DNA of 35,599 nucleotides from an uncultured Clostridia bacterium (GTDB taxonomy: Bacteria > Bacillota > Clostridia > TANB77 > CAG-508). Numbering within the stretch: the first letter of the stretch is position 1; each line of letters opens with the position of its first letter. Location: positions 1-35,599 of the forward strand of contig CANRKZ010000012.1 of assembly GCA_947631335.1 (NCBI GenBank), in the 5' to 3' direction. This document shows, piece by piece, positions 8,880-17,475 of the stretch. The position numbers and the translations under genes were made by a program. The notes beneath the pieces are model-generated. The model worked only from the letters and a program-made list of their open reading frames with translations. It made no database searches and had not been told where the DNA came from.

Positions 8880-9882
8880 TTAAAGTTCTATGCTAATAGC
8901 ATGTGCAATTCCGGGAATCGATTCCCCTTGTTGTGAACTTGTTGAGTTCATAAGAGCTCCAGTTGCAATTAATAATATTTTCTTCAATTTTTTTTCTTTT
9001 AATTTTTTAAAGAAATAGCCAGAAAAAACAGTTCCACAGCATGCACAACCACTGCCGACCAGAGTGAGTATCTTGAGCGTTTTTATCGAAAATTAAAACA
9101 CCACAATCATTATAATTGGATTTGATATTATAGCCTTGAGATTTAGCAATGTCAATTGCAATTTCTTTTCCGATGTAACCTAAATCTCCGCTAATAATGG
9201 CATCATAATAACTAGGGTTTCTACCTGTATCTAAGAAATGAGTGATTAATGTATCTGCAAAAGCAGGAGCCATTGCAGCACCCATGTTATTAGCATCTTT
9301 TATTCCCATATCAACAATTTTTCCGGGTGTTATATGAGTAATATAGGGACCAGAGCCATTTTTAGATAAAATAGTGGCACCAGAACCGGTTACAGTCCAT
9401 TGACTAGTAGGTGGTCTTTGGTTTCCTAATTCCAGAGGAAATCTAAATTGTTTTTCGGCACTACAAAAATGACTAGATGTTGCACATAATACATGATTAG
9501 CAAATCCTTCTACTGCAATGGCACCTAAACTCATTGATTCAACAAAAGTAGAACAGGCACCAAATACTCCAAAGAAAGGAATATTTTCTTCTCGTAGACC
9601 AAAGCTAGAAGAAATACATTGATTTAATAGATCACCAGCAAACATACAATCAATTTTACTTGTTGAAATACCAGATTTTGAAATAACTAAATTTACAGTT
9701 TCTTTTATGATTTTACTTTCAGCTTTCTCCCAAGTTTTCTCTCCCCAAAACTCATCGTCTAATGTCTGATCAAAATATTTAGCTAAAGGCCCTTGAGCCT
9801 CTTTTGGACCAACAATACTAGCACAATCTACAATGGTTGGTGGAGTATTAAATTTTATTGTTTGTTTTCCTATCTTTTCCAA
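8880..9882 (-). CDS. spoVAD: Stage V sporulation protein AD, about 333 aa with a +1 shift at CGG (minus strand, 9057-9055)
   Basis: N-terminus MEKIGKQTIKFNTPPTIVDCASIVGPKEAQGPLAKYFD. After the shift: DTHSG-G-SGCACCGTVFSGYFFKKLKEKKLKKILLIATGALMNSTSSQQGESIPGIAHAISIEL, stop at 8882-8880. The zero frame gives the unrelated tail RQWLCMLWNCFFWLFL. Confidence 0.95.
9055..9057 (-). other. Putative +1 recoding site in spoVAD: GGT CGG CAG read as GGT (C) GGC AGT
   Basis: In-frame CGG on the minus strand (9882-9057=825=275x3). The +1 frame restores the conserved SpoVAD C-terminus (GSGC...ATGALM...QQGESIPGIAHA). Confidence 0.87.
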
Positions 9883-9900
9883 AAAATCATCTCCTTTGTT

Positions 9901-10365
9901 TTATACTAAAGTAATAGATTGAGTATTAAATATAAGATATACAATTCCAACGATAATAGAAGCAGAAATACCAAATACCAAAACAGGTCCGGCTACTGTA
10001 AACATTTTTCCGCCAACTCCCATTACATATCCTTCTGATTTGTATTCCATAGCTGGAGAAACAATTGAATTTGCAAAACCTGTAATGGGAATTAAAGAAC
10101 CAGCACCAGCAAATTTTCCGATTTTATTAAATAAATTCAGACCAGTTAAAAAAGCAGAAAATCCAATTAATAAAATGGAAACAATTGTACTAGAAGATTG
10201 TGTATCGAAGCCACGTTCTTTGCATATATTAAGAATAACTTGACCAATTGTGCAAATTAAGCCACCAACCCAAAAAGCATTAAAACAATTTTTAAAAATA
10301 GGAGAGTTGGGAGACTTTTTGTCAACATAATTTTGATAAGTTTGTTTGGTTTCTAAAGGATCCAT
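9901..10365 (-). CDS. spoVAC: Stage V sporulation protein AC
   Basis: FWVGGLICTIGQVILNICKERGFDTQSSSTIVSILLIGFSAFLTGLNLFNKIGKFAGAGSLIPITGFANSIVSPAMEYKSEGYVMGVGGKMFTVAGPVLVFG. Confidence 0.97.
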   Translation of the reverse strand: MDPLETKQTYQNYVDKKSPNSPIFKNCFNAFWVGGLICTIGQVILNICKERGFDTQSSSTIVSILLIGFSAFLTGLNLFNKIGKFAGAGSLIPITGFANSIVSPAMEYKSEGYVMGVGGKMFTVAGPVLVFGISASIIVGIVYLIFNTQSITLV

Positions 10366-10379
10366 AATTTAAATACCTC

Positions 10380-10598
10380 CTAATGATTTTTACGATCTAC
10401 ATCGACATTAAAACTTAAGTCTAAATCTACAAAATAATCTGAAATTTTATCACCATCAATATTAGCTCTTTGCTCAATAATTTTTACTTCTGATAAGTAA
10501 TCAATTGTTTTTGAAGCATCACTAATTGCTTTAACAATAGCATCTTTCCATGAAACGGTAGAACTTCCCGTTATGATTAAATGTTTTTTTATATCCAT
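10380..10598 (-). CDS. Dodecin family protein
   Basis: Small protein, ITGSSTVSWKDAIVKAISDASKTIDYLSEVKIIEQRANIDGDKISDYFVDLDLSFNV; first gene of the spoVA-oriented cluster. Confidence 0.85.
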   Translation of the reverse strand: MDIKKHLIITGSSTVSWKDAIVKAISDASKTIDYLSEVKIIEQRANIDGDKISDYFVDLDLSFNVDVDRKNH

Positions 10599-10779
10599 AT
10601 AAAACCTCCAAAAGAACTTTTATAGGTATCTTTTCCGAAATTTAGAAAAATATACAAAAATAGTAGAAAATATCATAAAAAAAATATATAATCAATTCAT
10701 ACAATAAAGTTATTTAGATAATATATATGTTTTTTTACTTATGAATAAAGCAAAAAAACTACTAAAAAAGGAGAAGAAT

Positions 10780-12138
10780 ATGATAGATAAAATAAGAGAA
10801 GTAGCTTTAAAAATCTTATACAAAATTGACCAACAAGAAGCTTATTCAAACCTTGTATTAGATGATATGATTAAACAAAATAGAAAATTGTTAAAAGAAA
10901 AAGACATTGGTTTAATTTCAGAGATTGTATACGGAGTTACAACGTGGAAACTAACTTTAGATGAGATTATAAAAAAGTATTCAAATATTAGACTAAAAAA
11001 GATTTCTCCTTGGATTTTAAATATATTAAGAATGTCAATTTATCAAATTATTTTTTTAGATAAGATTCCTAAATCAGCAGCTGTAAATGAAGGGGTAAGT
11101 TTAGCAAAAAGATATGGACATAAAAGCAGTTCTGGTTTCGTAAATGCAATATTAAGAAAAGTTAATAAGAATGATTATGAAGAAATGTTTAAAATCCAAG
11201 AACCAGAAGAAAGAATTTCAAAAACTACTTCTATGCCAAAATGGATTATAGAAGAATTAAAAAAAGAAAATTTATCAATTGAAAAAATAGATGAAATTTG
11301 TAAATGTTCAAATATAAAACCGAAACTTTCGATTCGAGTGAATCAACTAAAAGTAAAGAAAGAAGACTTAAAGGAAAAATTAGAACAACAGGAATTGAAA
11401 GTAGAAGAGGGAATTCTAGGGGATTTTCTAATTTTAGAAAAGGCAAAGGGGATTGAAAATAGAAAAGAGTTTAAAGAAGGTTTATTTACGATACAAGATG
11501 AAGCAGCTGGATTAACAGCATTAATTTTAAATCCAAAGCAGGGAGAAAAAATATTAGATGCTTGTAGTGCACCAGGAGGAAAAACCACATATATAGGAGA
11601 AATTGTAAAAAACAATGGCAAAATAGAAGCTTGGGATATTCATAAACATAGAACGAAGCTAGTGGAACAAGCGGCTAAAAGACTGGGGATTTCAAATATA
11701 CAGACAATAATACAAGATGCAACAAAATATCATAAGGAATATTTCGAAAAATTTGATAAAATTTTATTAGACGTTCCATGCCTAGGACTTGGAGTTTTGA
11801 AAAGAAAACCAGATATAAAATGGAAAAGAAAAAAAGAAGATATTCAAGAGATAACTAAAATTCAATATGAGATTTTAAATCAGTGTTCAAAATATTTAAA
11901 ATCAAAAGGAGAGATAGTTTACTCAACTTGTAGCATTTTAAAAGATGAAAACCAAAAAGTAGTAACAAAATTTTTAAAGGAGAATCCTAATTTTAAATTG
12001 CAAGAAATTTCGTTACCTACAAACTTAAAAGAAGGGAATTCTTATTTTGAAAAATATTTAATTGAAAAAAAATTTTTACAAGTTTATCAAAACGAAAAAA
12101 CAGATGGATTTTTTATTTGTAAGATGCGAAAAAACTAA
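10780..12138 (+). CDS. rsmB: 16S rRNA (cytosine-5)-methyltransferase RsmB; start 10780 preferred over the ORF-track start 10741
   Basis: NusB-like N-terminus plus MTase motifs (LDACSAPGGKTTYIGEI, KILLDVPCLGLGVLKRKPDIKW, GEIVYSTCSI). AAAAGGAG ribosome-binding site just upstream of ATG 10780. Confidence 0.95.
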   Translation: MIDKIREVALKILYKIDQQEAYSNLVLDDMIKQNRKLLKEKDIGLISEIVYGVTTWKLTLDEIIKKYSNIRLKKISPWILNILRMSIYQIIFLDKIPKSAAVNEGVSLAKRYGHKSSSGFVNAILRKVNKNDYEEMFKIQEPEERISKTTSMPKWIIEELKKENLSIEKIDEICKCSNIKPKLSIRVNQLKVKKEDLKEKLEQQELKVEEGILGDFLILEKAKGIENRKEFKEGLFTIQDEAAGLTALILNPKQGEKILDACSAPGGKTTYIGEIVKNNGKIEAWDIHKHRTKLVEQAAKRLGISNIQTIIQDATKYHKEYFEKFDKILLDVPCLGLGVLKRKPDIKWKRKKEDIQEITKIQYEILNQCSKYLKSKGEIVYSTCSILKDENQKVVTKFLKENPNFKLQEISLPTNLKEGNSYFEKYLIEKKFLQVYQNEKTDGFFICKMRKN

Positions 12139-12194
12139 GAAAAACAACATTATTACAGAAACATTACATTTATATTACGGTTATGTTAAAAATA

Positions 12195-12222
12195 TTGACT
12201 TTTATCGAAATAAATATAAAAT
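12195..12222 (+). promoter_or_regulatory. Candidate sigma-A promoter for the type IV pilus operon
   Basis: TTGACT - 16 nt - TAAAAT upstream of the first pil gene. Confidence 0.5.
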
Positions 12223-12334
12223 ATAAATATACTGGAATTATTATCTTGAAAGTAAAATGAAAAATGTAAAATATAGGTGGTATGTTTAATAGTTAGTTGT
12301 AAAAAATAATAATAAATAAAAAAAGGAGATAAAC

Positions 12335-13957
12335 ATGTCAAGTTGTTTAGGACTATATATTGAAGAACATTTAATTAAATATGCAAAAGTAAGCAAAGAA
12401 CGTGAAAATATAAAAGTAGAAGCATTTGGTATTTCGTTTTATGACAAAATTGATGAGGCTATTTCTCAAATTATAGAAGAAACTTATAGCCAAAAAACGC
12501 CAATTAGTATTAATATATCTGAAGAAATGTACAATTATTTTGATATGTTTGCATTACTTACTAAAAACGATTTACAAAAAGCTATAAAAACAGAGTTTGA
12601 ATCTTATTGCGTTGACAAAGGATATAATCCAAATGTTTTTGAAACAAGATATGCTGTTGCAGATAATCAGTTAGATAAAGAAAAAATAAAAATTATTCAT
12701 ATAGCAGATAATAAAATAGAATTAAATAACAGAATGCAACCTTTTAACGGATATAAACTAATGAATATATCTCCAATATCGATGTCAATTCCCAATTTAA
12801 TTCAAGTCAATAAAAATGAGAATTATATGATTGTGAATATAGAAGATAAAACTACTGTTACAACAATCATTGATAATAAAATATTTCATGTGGATCAATT
12901 AGAAGAAGGAAGTACTGATATATTAACAAAAATTAATTTAAAAGAAAATTCTTATTCTAAATCTTATGAAATATGTAAAAACACAACTATATATACTTCA
13001 GAAGGAAAAGAATTACAACAAGAAGAAGGAACAAGCTATTTAGAAGATATTATGCCTACATTATATGCTATTGTAGGAAAAGTAAAAAAAGCAATTAATA
13101 CATCTACAGAAAAAATAGATAAAGTTTATATTACAGGTACAGGGGCTTTAATCAATAATGTAGATTTATACTTTCAAGAATATTTATCAGAAAGCACCTG
13201 TGAAATAATGAAACCATATTTTATAAAACAAACAAAAGAAATTAGTCTAAAAGATTATATAGAAGTTAATTCTGCTATTTCTATTGCTTTAATGGGATTA
13301 GGAGAAGGAATTTCTGGAATGAATTTTAAAAAACAAAGTTTGGTAGATAAAATACCAAATTGGTTAAAAATAGAAGTAAATCCTGATAAGACAAAAAAAG
13401 AGCAAAAAAATCTTGGAGGATTCTTAACCTGGGATTTAAATCAAAAATTAGATAAGACTGAGAAAAGTTTATTAAGAGTGGCAGTAGGACTGCTATTATT
13501 AGTAATTATTTATAGTGGTTTTTCTTCCTTATTAAAATCACAAATAAATAAAAAACAAAAACAAGCAGAAGAATCCATTAGTCAAACAAATGAACAAATT
13601 TCATTAGCAAATCAGGATAATGACAAAATAAAAACAAAAACAAATGAATATACTACTCTAATAAAAAATTTAGAAGAGGCAAATAATAGAATTTCAGATA
13701 GAAATAGAACCAGAAATGCCATTCCAAATTTGTTAAATCAAATTATGTCTATAATACCAGAAAATGTTCAATTAACTTCTATTGAAAACACATCAGGTAC
13801 CCATGTAGTGATCAACGCACAATCTAATAAATATGAACAATTAGGATATTTGAAAGCAAAAATAAAAACAGATGTTATTTTGACAAATGTAATCTCAACA
13901 GCAGGACAAAAAGATAATAATGTTGTTACAGTAAAAATAGAAGGAGACTTGCCATGA
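12335..13957 (+). CDS. PilM-PilN-like fusion protein (type IV pilus assembly)
   Basis: PilM/FtsA-like N-terminal half (LGLYIEEHLIKYAKVSKERENIKVEAFG; VYITGTGALINNVDLYFQEYL), then one TM helix and a PilN-like region (NLLNQIMSIIPENVQLTSIE). Confidence 0.85.
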   Translation: MSSCLGLYIEEHLIKYAKVSKERENIKVEAFGISFYDKIDEAISQIIEETYSQKTPISINISEEMYNYFDMFALLTKNDLQKAIKTEFESYCVDKGYNPNVFETRYAVADNQLDKEKIKIIHIADNKIELNNRMQPFNGYKLMNISPISMSIPNLIQVNKNENYMIVNIEDKTTVTTIIDNKIFHVDQLEEGSTDILTKINLKENSYSKSYEICKNTTIYTSEGKELQQEEGTSYLEDIMPTLYAIVGKVKKAINTSTEKIDKVYITGTGALINNVDLYFQEYLSESTCEIMKPYFIKQTKEISLKDYIEVNSAISIALMGLGEGISGMNFKKQSLVDKIPNWLKIEVNPDKTKKEQKNLGGFLTWDLNQKLDKTEKSLLRVAVGLLLLVIIYSGFSSLLKSQINKKQKQAEESISQTNEQISLANQDNDKIKTKTNEYTTLIKNLEEANNRISDRNRTRNAIPNLLNQIMSIIPENVQLTSIENTSGTHVVINAQSNKYEQLGYLKAKIKTDVILTNVISTAGQKDNNVVTVKIEGDLP

Positions 13958-14661
13958 AAAAATTATTAATATTAATTTTAATAACATTATTACTAGTACT
14001 TTCAATCTTCCTTATTATTCAAGGAGTGAGAATAGGAAATTTTGAGATACTGGGAATAAACAAAATTCAACAGAAAAACAATGAGTTAGACGAAAAAATT
14101 CAGCAGGCAGCAAAATTAGTTGAAAAAGATTATAAGCAGACTGTAAGTGATGTGGAAATAAACACAAAAAGGCTAAAGGAAGAAAAAAAGAATTATGAAG
14201 ATATGACAACAAGTACTAATGGGGAAACACAAATAGCTAGCCAAATTGAAAAATATGAAATAGAAACCTTATGGGTAAGACTTGGTAATCATGCGACAAG
14301 TGAAGGTGTTGTAATGCAAATGGATGTTATCAAGGGAAATGATTCAGAACAAGATATATATGATTTAAGATTTACCGCAACTGGTAGTTATATTTCAATA
14401 ACAGATTTTATCTCAGATATTGAAAATGATAGCACACTAGGATTTAAGATAGAAGAGTTCAAGATGAACCCAACTGCTTCAGGAAATGATTTACAAGCAA
14501 CATTTATATGTAAAAATATTGCAATTAAAGAAGTGTCAACAACAGCAGTTAATTCACAAAACGATTCAACTAACATGACTAATAATACTAATAACACAAA
14601 TAATGTCAATAACACCAATAACACAAATACAGTGGAAACAAACACAACGACTGCTAAATAG
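13954..14661 (+). CDS. PilO-like type IV pilus inner-membrane protein with Asn/Thr-rich tail
   Basis: N-terminal TM, coiled coil, FTATGSYISITDFISDIEND; overlaps the PilM-N stop; position in operon. Confidence 0.75.
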   Translation: MKKLLILILITLLLVLSIFLIIQGVRIGNFEILGINKIQQKNNELDEKIQQAAKLVEKDYKQTVSDVEINTKRLKEEKKNYEDMTTSTNGETQIASQIEKYEIETLWVRLGNHATSEGVVMQMDVIKGNDSEQDIYDLRFTATGSYISITDFISDIENDSTLGFKIEEFKMNPTASGNDLQATFICKNIAIKEVSTTAVNSQNDSTNMTNNTNNTNNVNNTNNTNTVETNTTTAK

Positions 14662-14666
14662 AAAGG

Positions 14667-15137
14667 ATGAGGAAAATGACCAAAGCAATCTTAAGGGAAT
14701 TAATTATTGTATTATTACTATGTTTAGCAATTATACTTGTACTAGGAATTTTGTTATATGAGTATGTACCTATAACAAAGACAATTCCAAATCAAGTAGC
14801 TTATACAACGCCAGAAGATGTAAAACAAGAGTTACTATCTTCAGATCAAATTGACGAAAGTCAAATTATTATGACTTATGAAGTCAATAATGATGATTTA
14901 AATAATTATAAAAGAGTTCAAAAGTACAAACCGGGAAAAGCAAATCCATTTTCATCTTATGAAACACAAATAAGTGGACAAAATACAACAAGTAATTCAG
15001 CAAATTCAAGCACACAAAGTAATTCAGGAGCACAAACTAATTCAGGAAATGGAGTAACAACACCAGAGACATCTAATAATACAAGCAATGAAACGACATC
15101 TGGAGGACAATTCTTTCAAGATAAAGGAACCAAATAG
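14667..15137 (+). CDS. Single-TM protein with Ser/Thr/Asn-rich C-terminus, possible PilP-position protein
   Basis: N-terminal TM helix; low-complexity NTTSNSANSSTQSNSGAQTNSGNG tail; position in operon. Confidence 0.6.
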   Translation: MRKMTKAILRELIIVLLLCLAIILVLGILLYEYVPITKTIPNQVAYTTPEDVKQELLSSDQIDESQIIMTYEVNNDDLNNYKRVQKYKPGKANPFSSYETQISGQNTTSNSANSSTQSNSGAQTNSGNGVTTPETSNNTSNETTSGGQFFQDKGTK

Positions 15138-15225
15138 TTTTAGTTATTAACGTTATATTTATAATGAAATTATAAATATAAAACAAAAAATAAAAAATTC
15201 AAAAGAAAAGGAGGGAAATTAACCA

Positions 15226-15612
15226 ATGAAAAATCAAAAGGGTATTACATTAATTGCATTAGTAATCACAATTATTGTACTATTAATTTTAGCTGCTGTA
15301 ACTATTGCTATGCTTACAGGGAAAAATGGAATTTTAACAAAAGCCACTGAATCAGCTTCAAAAACAACAGAAGCAGAAGAATTTGAATCTGTTAAATTAG
15401 CTTTAGCAGAAATAATAGCAAATAAATTAGCTGAAGAAGATAGCTTAAATGTTATTGATAAAACTAATATAGAAACTATTATAACAAGAGATAATAGCAA
15501 TATAAATGTTTCAGATCTAAATTTACAAGATGAAGAATCAGAAGTAACTTTTACGGTTGGGGCAAAAAATTATACTATTGATACGGAAACAGGAAAGATA
15601 ACAGAACAATAA
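15226..15612 (+). CDS. Major type IV pilin-like protein
   Basis: Class III signal MKNQKG/ITLIALVITIIVLLILAAVTIAMLTGKNGILTKA. Confidence 0.92.
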   Translation: MKNQKGITLIALVITIIVLLILAAVTIAMLTGKNGILTKATESASKTTEAEEFESVKLALAEIIANKLAEEDSLNVIDKTNIETIITRDNSNINVSDLNLQDEESEVTFTVGAKNYTIDTETGKITEQ

Positions 15613-15638
15613 TAAATATAAGTTAAAACAAATAGAAT

Positions 15639-15675
15639 AGCCATACGCACACTAAGTGTGTATGGCTAAAATTTT
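15639..15675 (+). terminator. Intergenic hairpin after the pilin gene; attenuator or terminator candidate
   Basis: AGCCATACGCAC-ACTAA-GTGTGTATGGCT, 12-bp stem with one G.T pair, followed by AAAATTTT. Confidence 0.65.
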
Positions 15676-15693
15676 AAAAAGGAACTAAAGACA

Positions 15694-16509
15694 ATGGAAC
15701 TATTTTTTTATATTATAATATTTATAATAGGAACTTTATTTGGAAGCTTTTATACTTTAGCAGTATATCGAATTCCAAAAAGACAAGATATTGTACATAC
15801 ACATTCATATTGCCCTAATTGTAATCATAAATTAGGTTTTTTCGATTTGTTTCCAATTCTTAGCTACTTATTTTTAAATGGAAAATGCAGATATTGTAAA
15901 GAAAAAATTAGAATAAGATATTTATTATTAGAGATAGTTTCAGGATTTTTATTTGTTACGATTGCCCATTTAATAAGACTTAGTATTTATCACCTAGAAA
16001 TTCATAAAGTAATAGAATATTTCTTTATGATATTATATTTAACTTTCGTTTTATTAATGTCTGGAATTGATAAAGAAAACAGAAAGATTGATAAAACAGT
16101 AAATGTTTATGGAATTGTGATATCTATAATTTATATGCTATATCTATGTATAGTAGAAGGAGCTAATATTTATAGATATGGTATATATTTAATTTTATAT
16201 ATAATCATTCTAATTATAGATACGGTTACATTAAAAAAATATGCTAAAAGTACCTATGCAAATGGAATTTTAATTAGTTTAATTACTATGTCAGTATTTA
16301 CAGGCGAATATGTTACTGTAAATACAATTATATTAACACTTTTGACAATAGCTATTTATTTACTATTATATAAAATTAAAAATAGAAAAAATAGAACTAG
16401 AAAAACAGATAAGGAAATTTCAAAACAAATGAGTATAGGTTTTTATTTGGGAACAACTAATGTAATAGTTTTATTATTCGTATTATTCTATATTCAGTAT
16501 ATTATATAA
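15694..16509 (+). CDS. Prepilin peptidase (A24 family)
   Basis: GTLFGSFYTLAVYRIPKRQDIVHTHSYCPNCNHKLGFFDLFPILSYLFLNGKCRYCKEKI (four-Cys motif), multiple TM helices. Confidence 0.95.
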   Translation: MELFFYIIIFIIGTLFGSFYTLAVYRIPKRQDIVHTHSYCPNCNHKLGFFDLFPILSYLFLNGKCRYCKEKIRIRYLLLEIVSGFLFVTIAHLIRLSIYHLEIHKVIEYFFMILYLTFVLLMSGIDKENRKIDKTVNVYGIVISIIYMLYLCIVEGANIYRYGIYLILYIIILIIDTVTLKKYAKSTYANGILISLITMSVFTGEYVTVNTIILTLLTIAIYLLLYKIKNRKNRTRKTDKEISKQMSIGFYLGTTNVIVLLFVLFYIQYII

Positions 16510-16521
16510 AAGGAGAGAAGC

Positions 16522-16956
16522 ATGAAAAACGAAAAAGGATATACAAGTATCGATATAGCAATTTCTGTTATTATTATAACGATGTTTATTTCTCTTATTG
16601 CTGTATTAGTTTATCGATTTAATAGTACATCAAATAAATTAGAATTACAATCAGAAGCAACTTCTATTGCAATTGATGAAATAGAAAATATAAAAGCTAA
16701 AGGTTTTGAAGCATATCAACATATGAATAAAAAAACTAAAGAAGATGAAAACGGGCAAAGTTTGATAAACCAACCAACAGGAAGAGAAGGATTTTATAAA
16801 ACAATTTCTGTTCAAGACTATACGGATATAGAAGGAAATGAAGAAAAAACAAAAGATATTGTAAAAAAAATTACAGTAAAAATATCTTATATTTTCCAAG
16901 CAAAAGAACAGGTAGTTGAACTTTCAACAATACTTTTAAAGGAGAATGAATCATGA
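16522..16956 (+). CDS. Minor pseudopilin
   Basis: MKNEKGYTSIDIAISVIIITMFISLIAVLVYRF N-terminal pilin-like helix, operon context. Confidence 0.8.
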   Translation: MKNEKGYTSIDIAISVIIITMFISLIAVLVYRFNSTSNKLELQSEATSIAIDEIENIKAKGFEAYQHMNKKTKEDENGQSLINQPTGREGFYKTISVQDYTDIEGNEEKTKDIVKKITVKISYIFQAKEQVVELSTILLKENES

Positions 16957-17387
16957 AATCACAAGAAGGAGTAACCCTTATTTCATTAACAGTATATGTG
17001 ATTGTTATGGCAATTGTAATAGGAATTCTTGCTATTATTACAACATTTTTTTATCAAAATGTAAGAGATGCAAATCAGGACATTGATTCTATTACTGAAT
17101 ATACAACTTTTAATAGTTATTTTTCAGATGAAATTAACCATGATAATCTAAAAGTTAGTAAATGTGGTTCGGAAAATGGACAAAATTATATTGTATTTAG
17201 TAATGGTGTACAATATACCTATATTCCAGAAAATAAAGGAATTTACCGAAATCAAGTAAAAATATGTAGAAACATTGAAGAATGTGAGTTTTCAGAGAGT
17301 ATAGAAAATGGAAAGTCAATTATTACGGTTAATTTTAAAGTAAAAAATCAGGAAAGAACGGACACCTATACATTAAAAACAAATTAG
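16953..17387 (+). CDS. Minor pseudopilin
   Basis: MKSQEGVTLISLTVYVIVMAIVIGILAIITTFFYQ; ATGA overlap with the upstream gene. Confidence 0.8.
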   Translation: MKSQEGVTLISLTVYVIVMAIVIGILAIITTFFYQNVRDANQDIDSITEYTTFNSYFSDEINHDNLKVSKCGSENGQNYIVFSNGVQYTYIPENKGIYRNQVKICRNIEECEFSESIENGKSIITVNFKVKNQERTDTYTLKTN

Positions 17388-17475
17388 TAAAATTATACAA
17401 TTCGAGTAAAACTAACAAAATGATTTCAGGATGTAGTATAATAAAAGTAGAATACGAAAGAAAGGAAGAAATCTT

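Noticed and set aside
429-9057. Simple reassignment of CGG to another amino acid (e.g. Trp)
   Set aside because: A sense reassignment would keep the zero frame. Here the zero frame stops shortly after each CGG and homology continues in +1.
192-9882. Treating the five frame breaks as ordinary pseudogenes or random indel errors
   Set aside because: Random indels would not all create an in-frame CGG, always with +1 polarity and always before a Gly codon, on both strands, while CGG is otherwise absent as a codon. A systematic C-insertion artefact before GG cannot be fully excluded without reads, but it should also hit GG in other codon phases, and no such broken genes were seen.
14540-14640. AAT/AAC/ACA repeat tract as a CRISPR-like or tandem repeat element
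   Set aside because: It encodes an Asn/Thr-rich low-complexity tail in frame; there are no spacers or regular repeat units.
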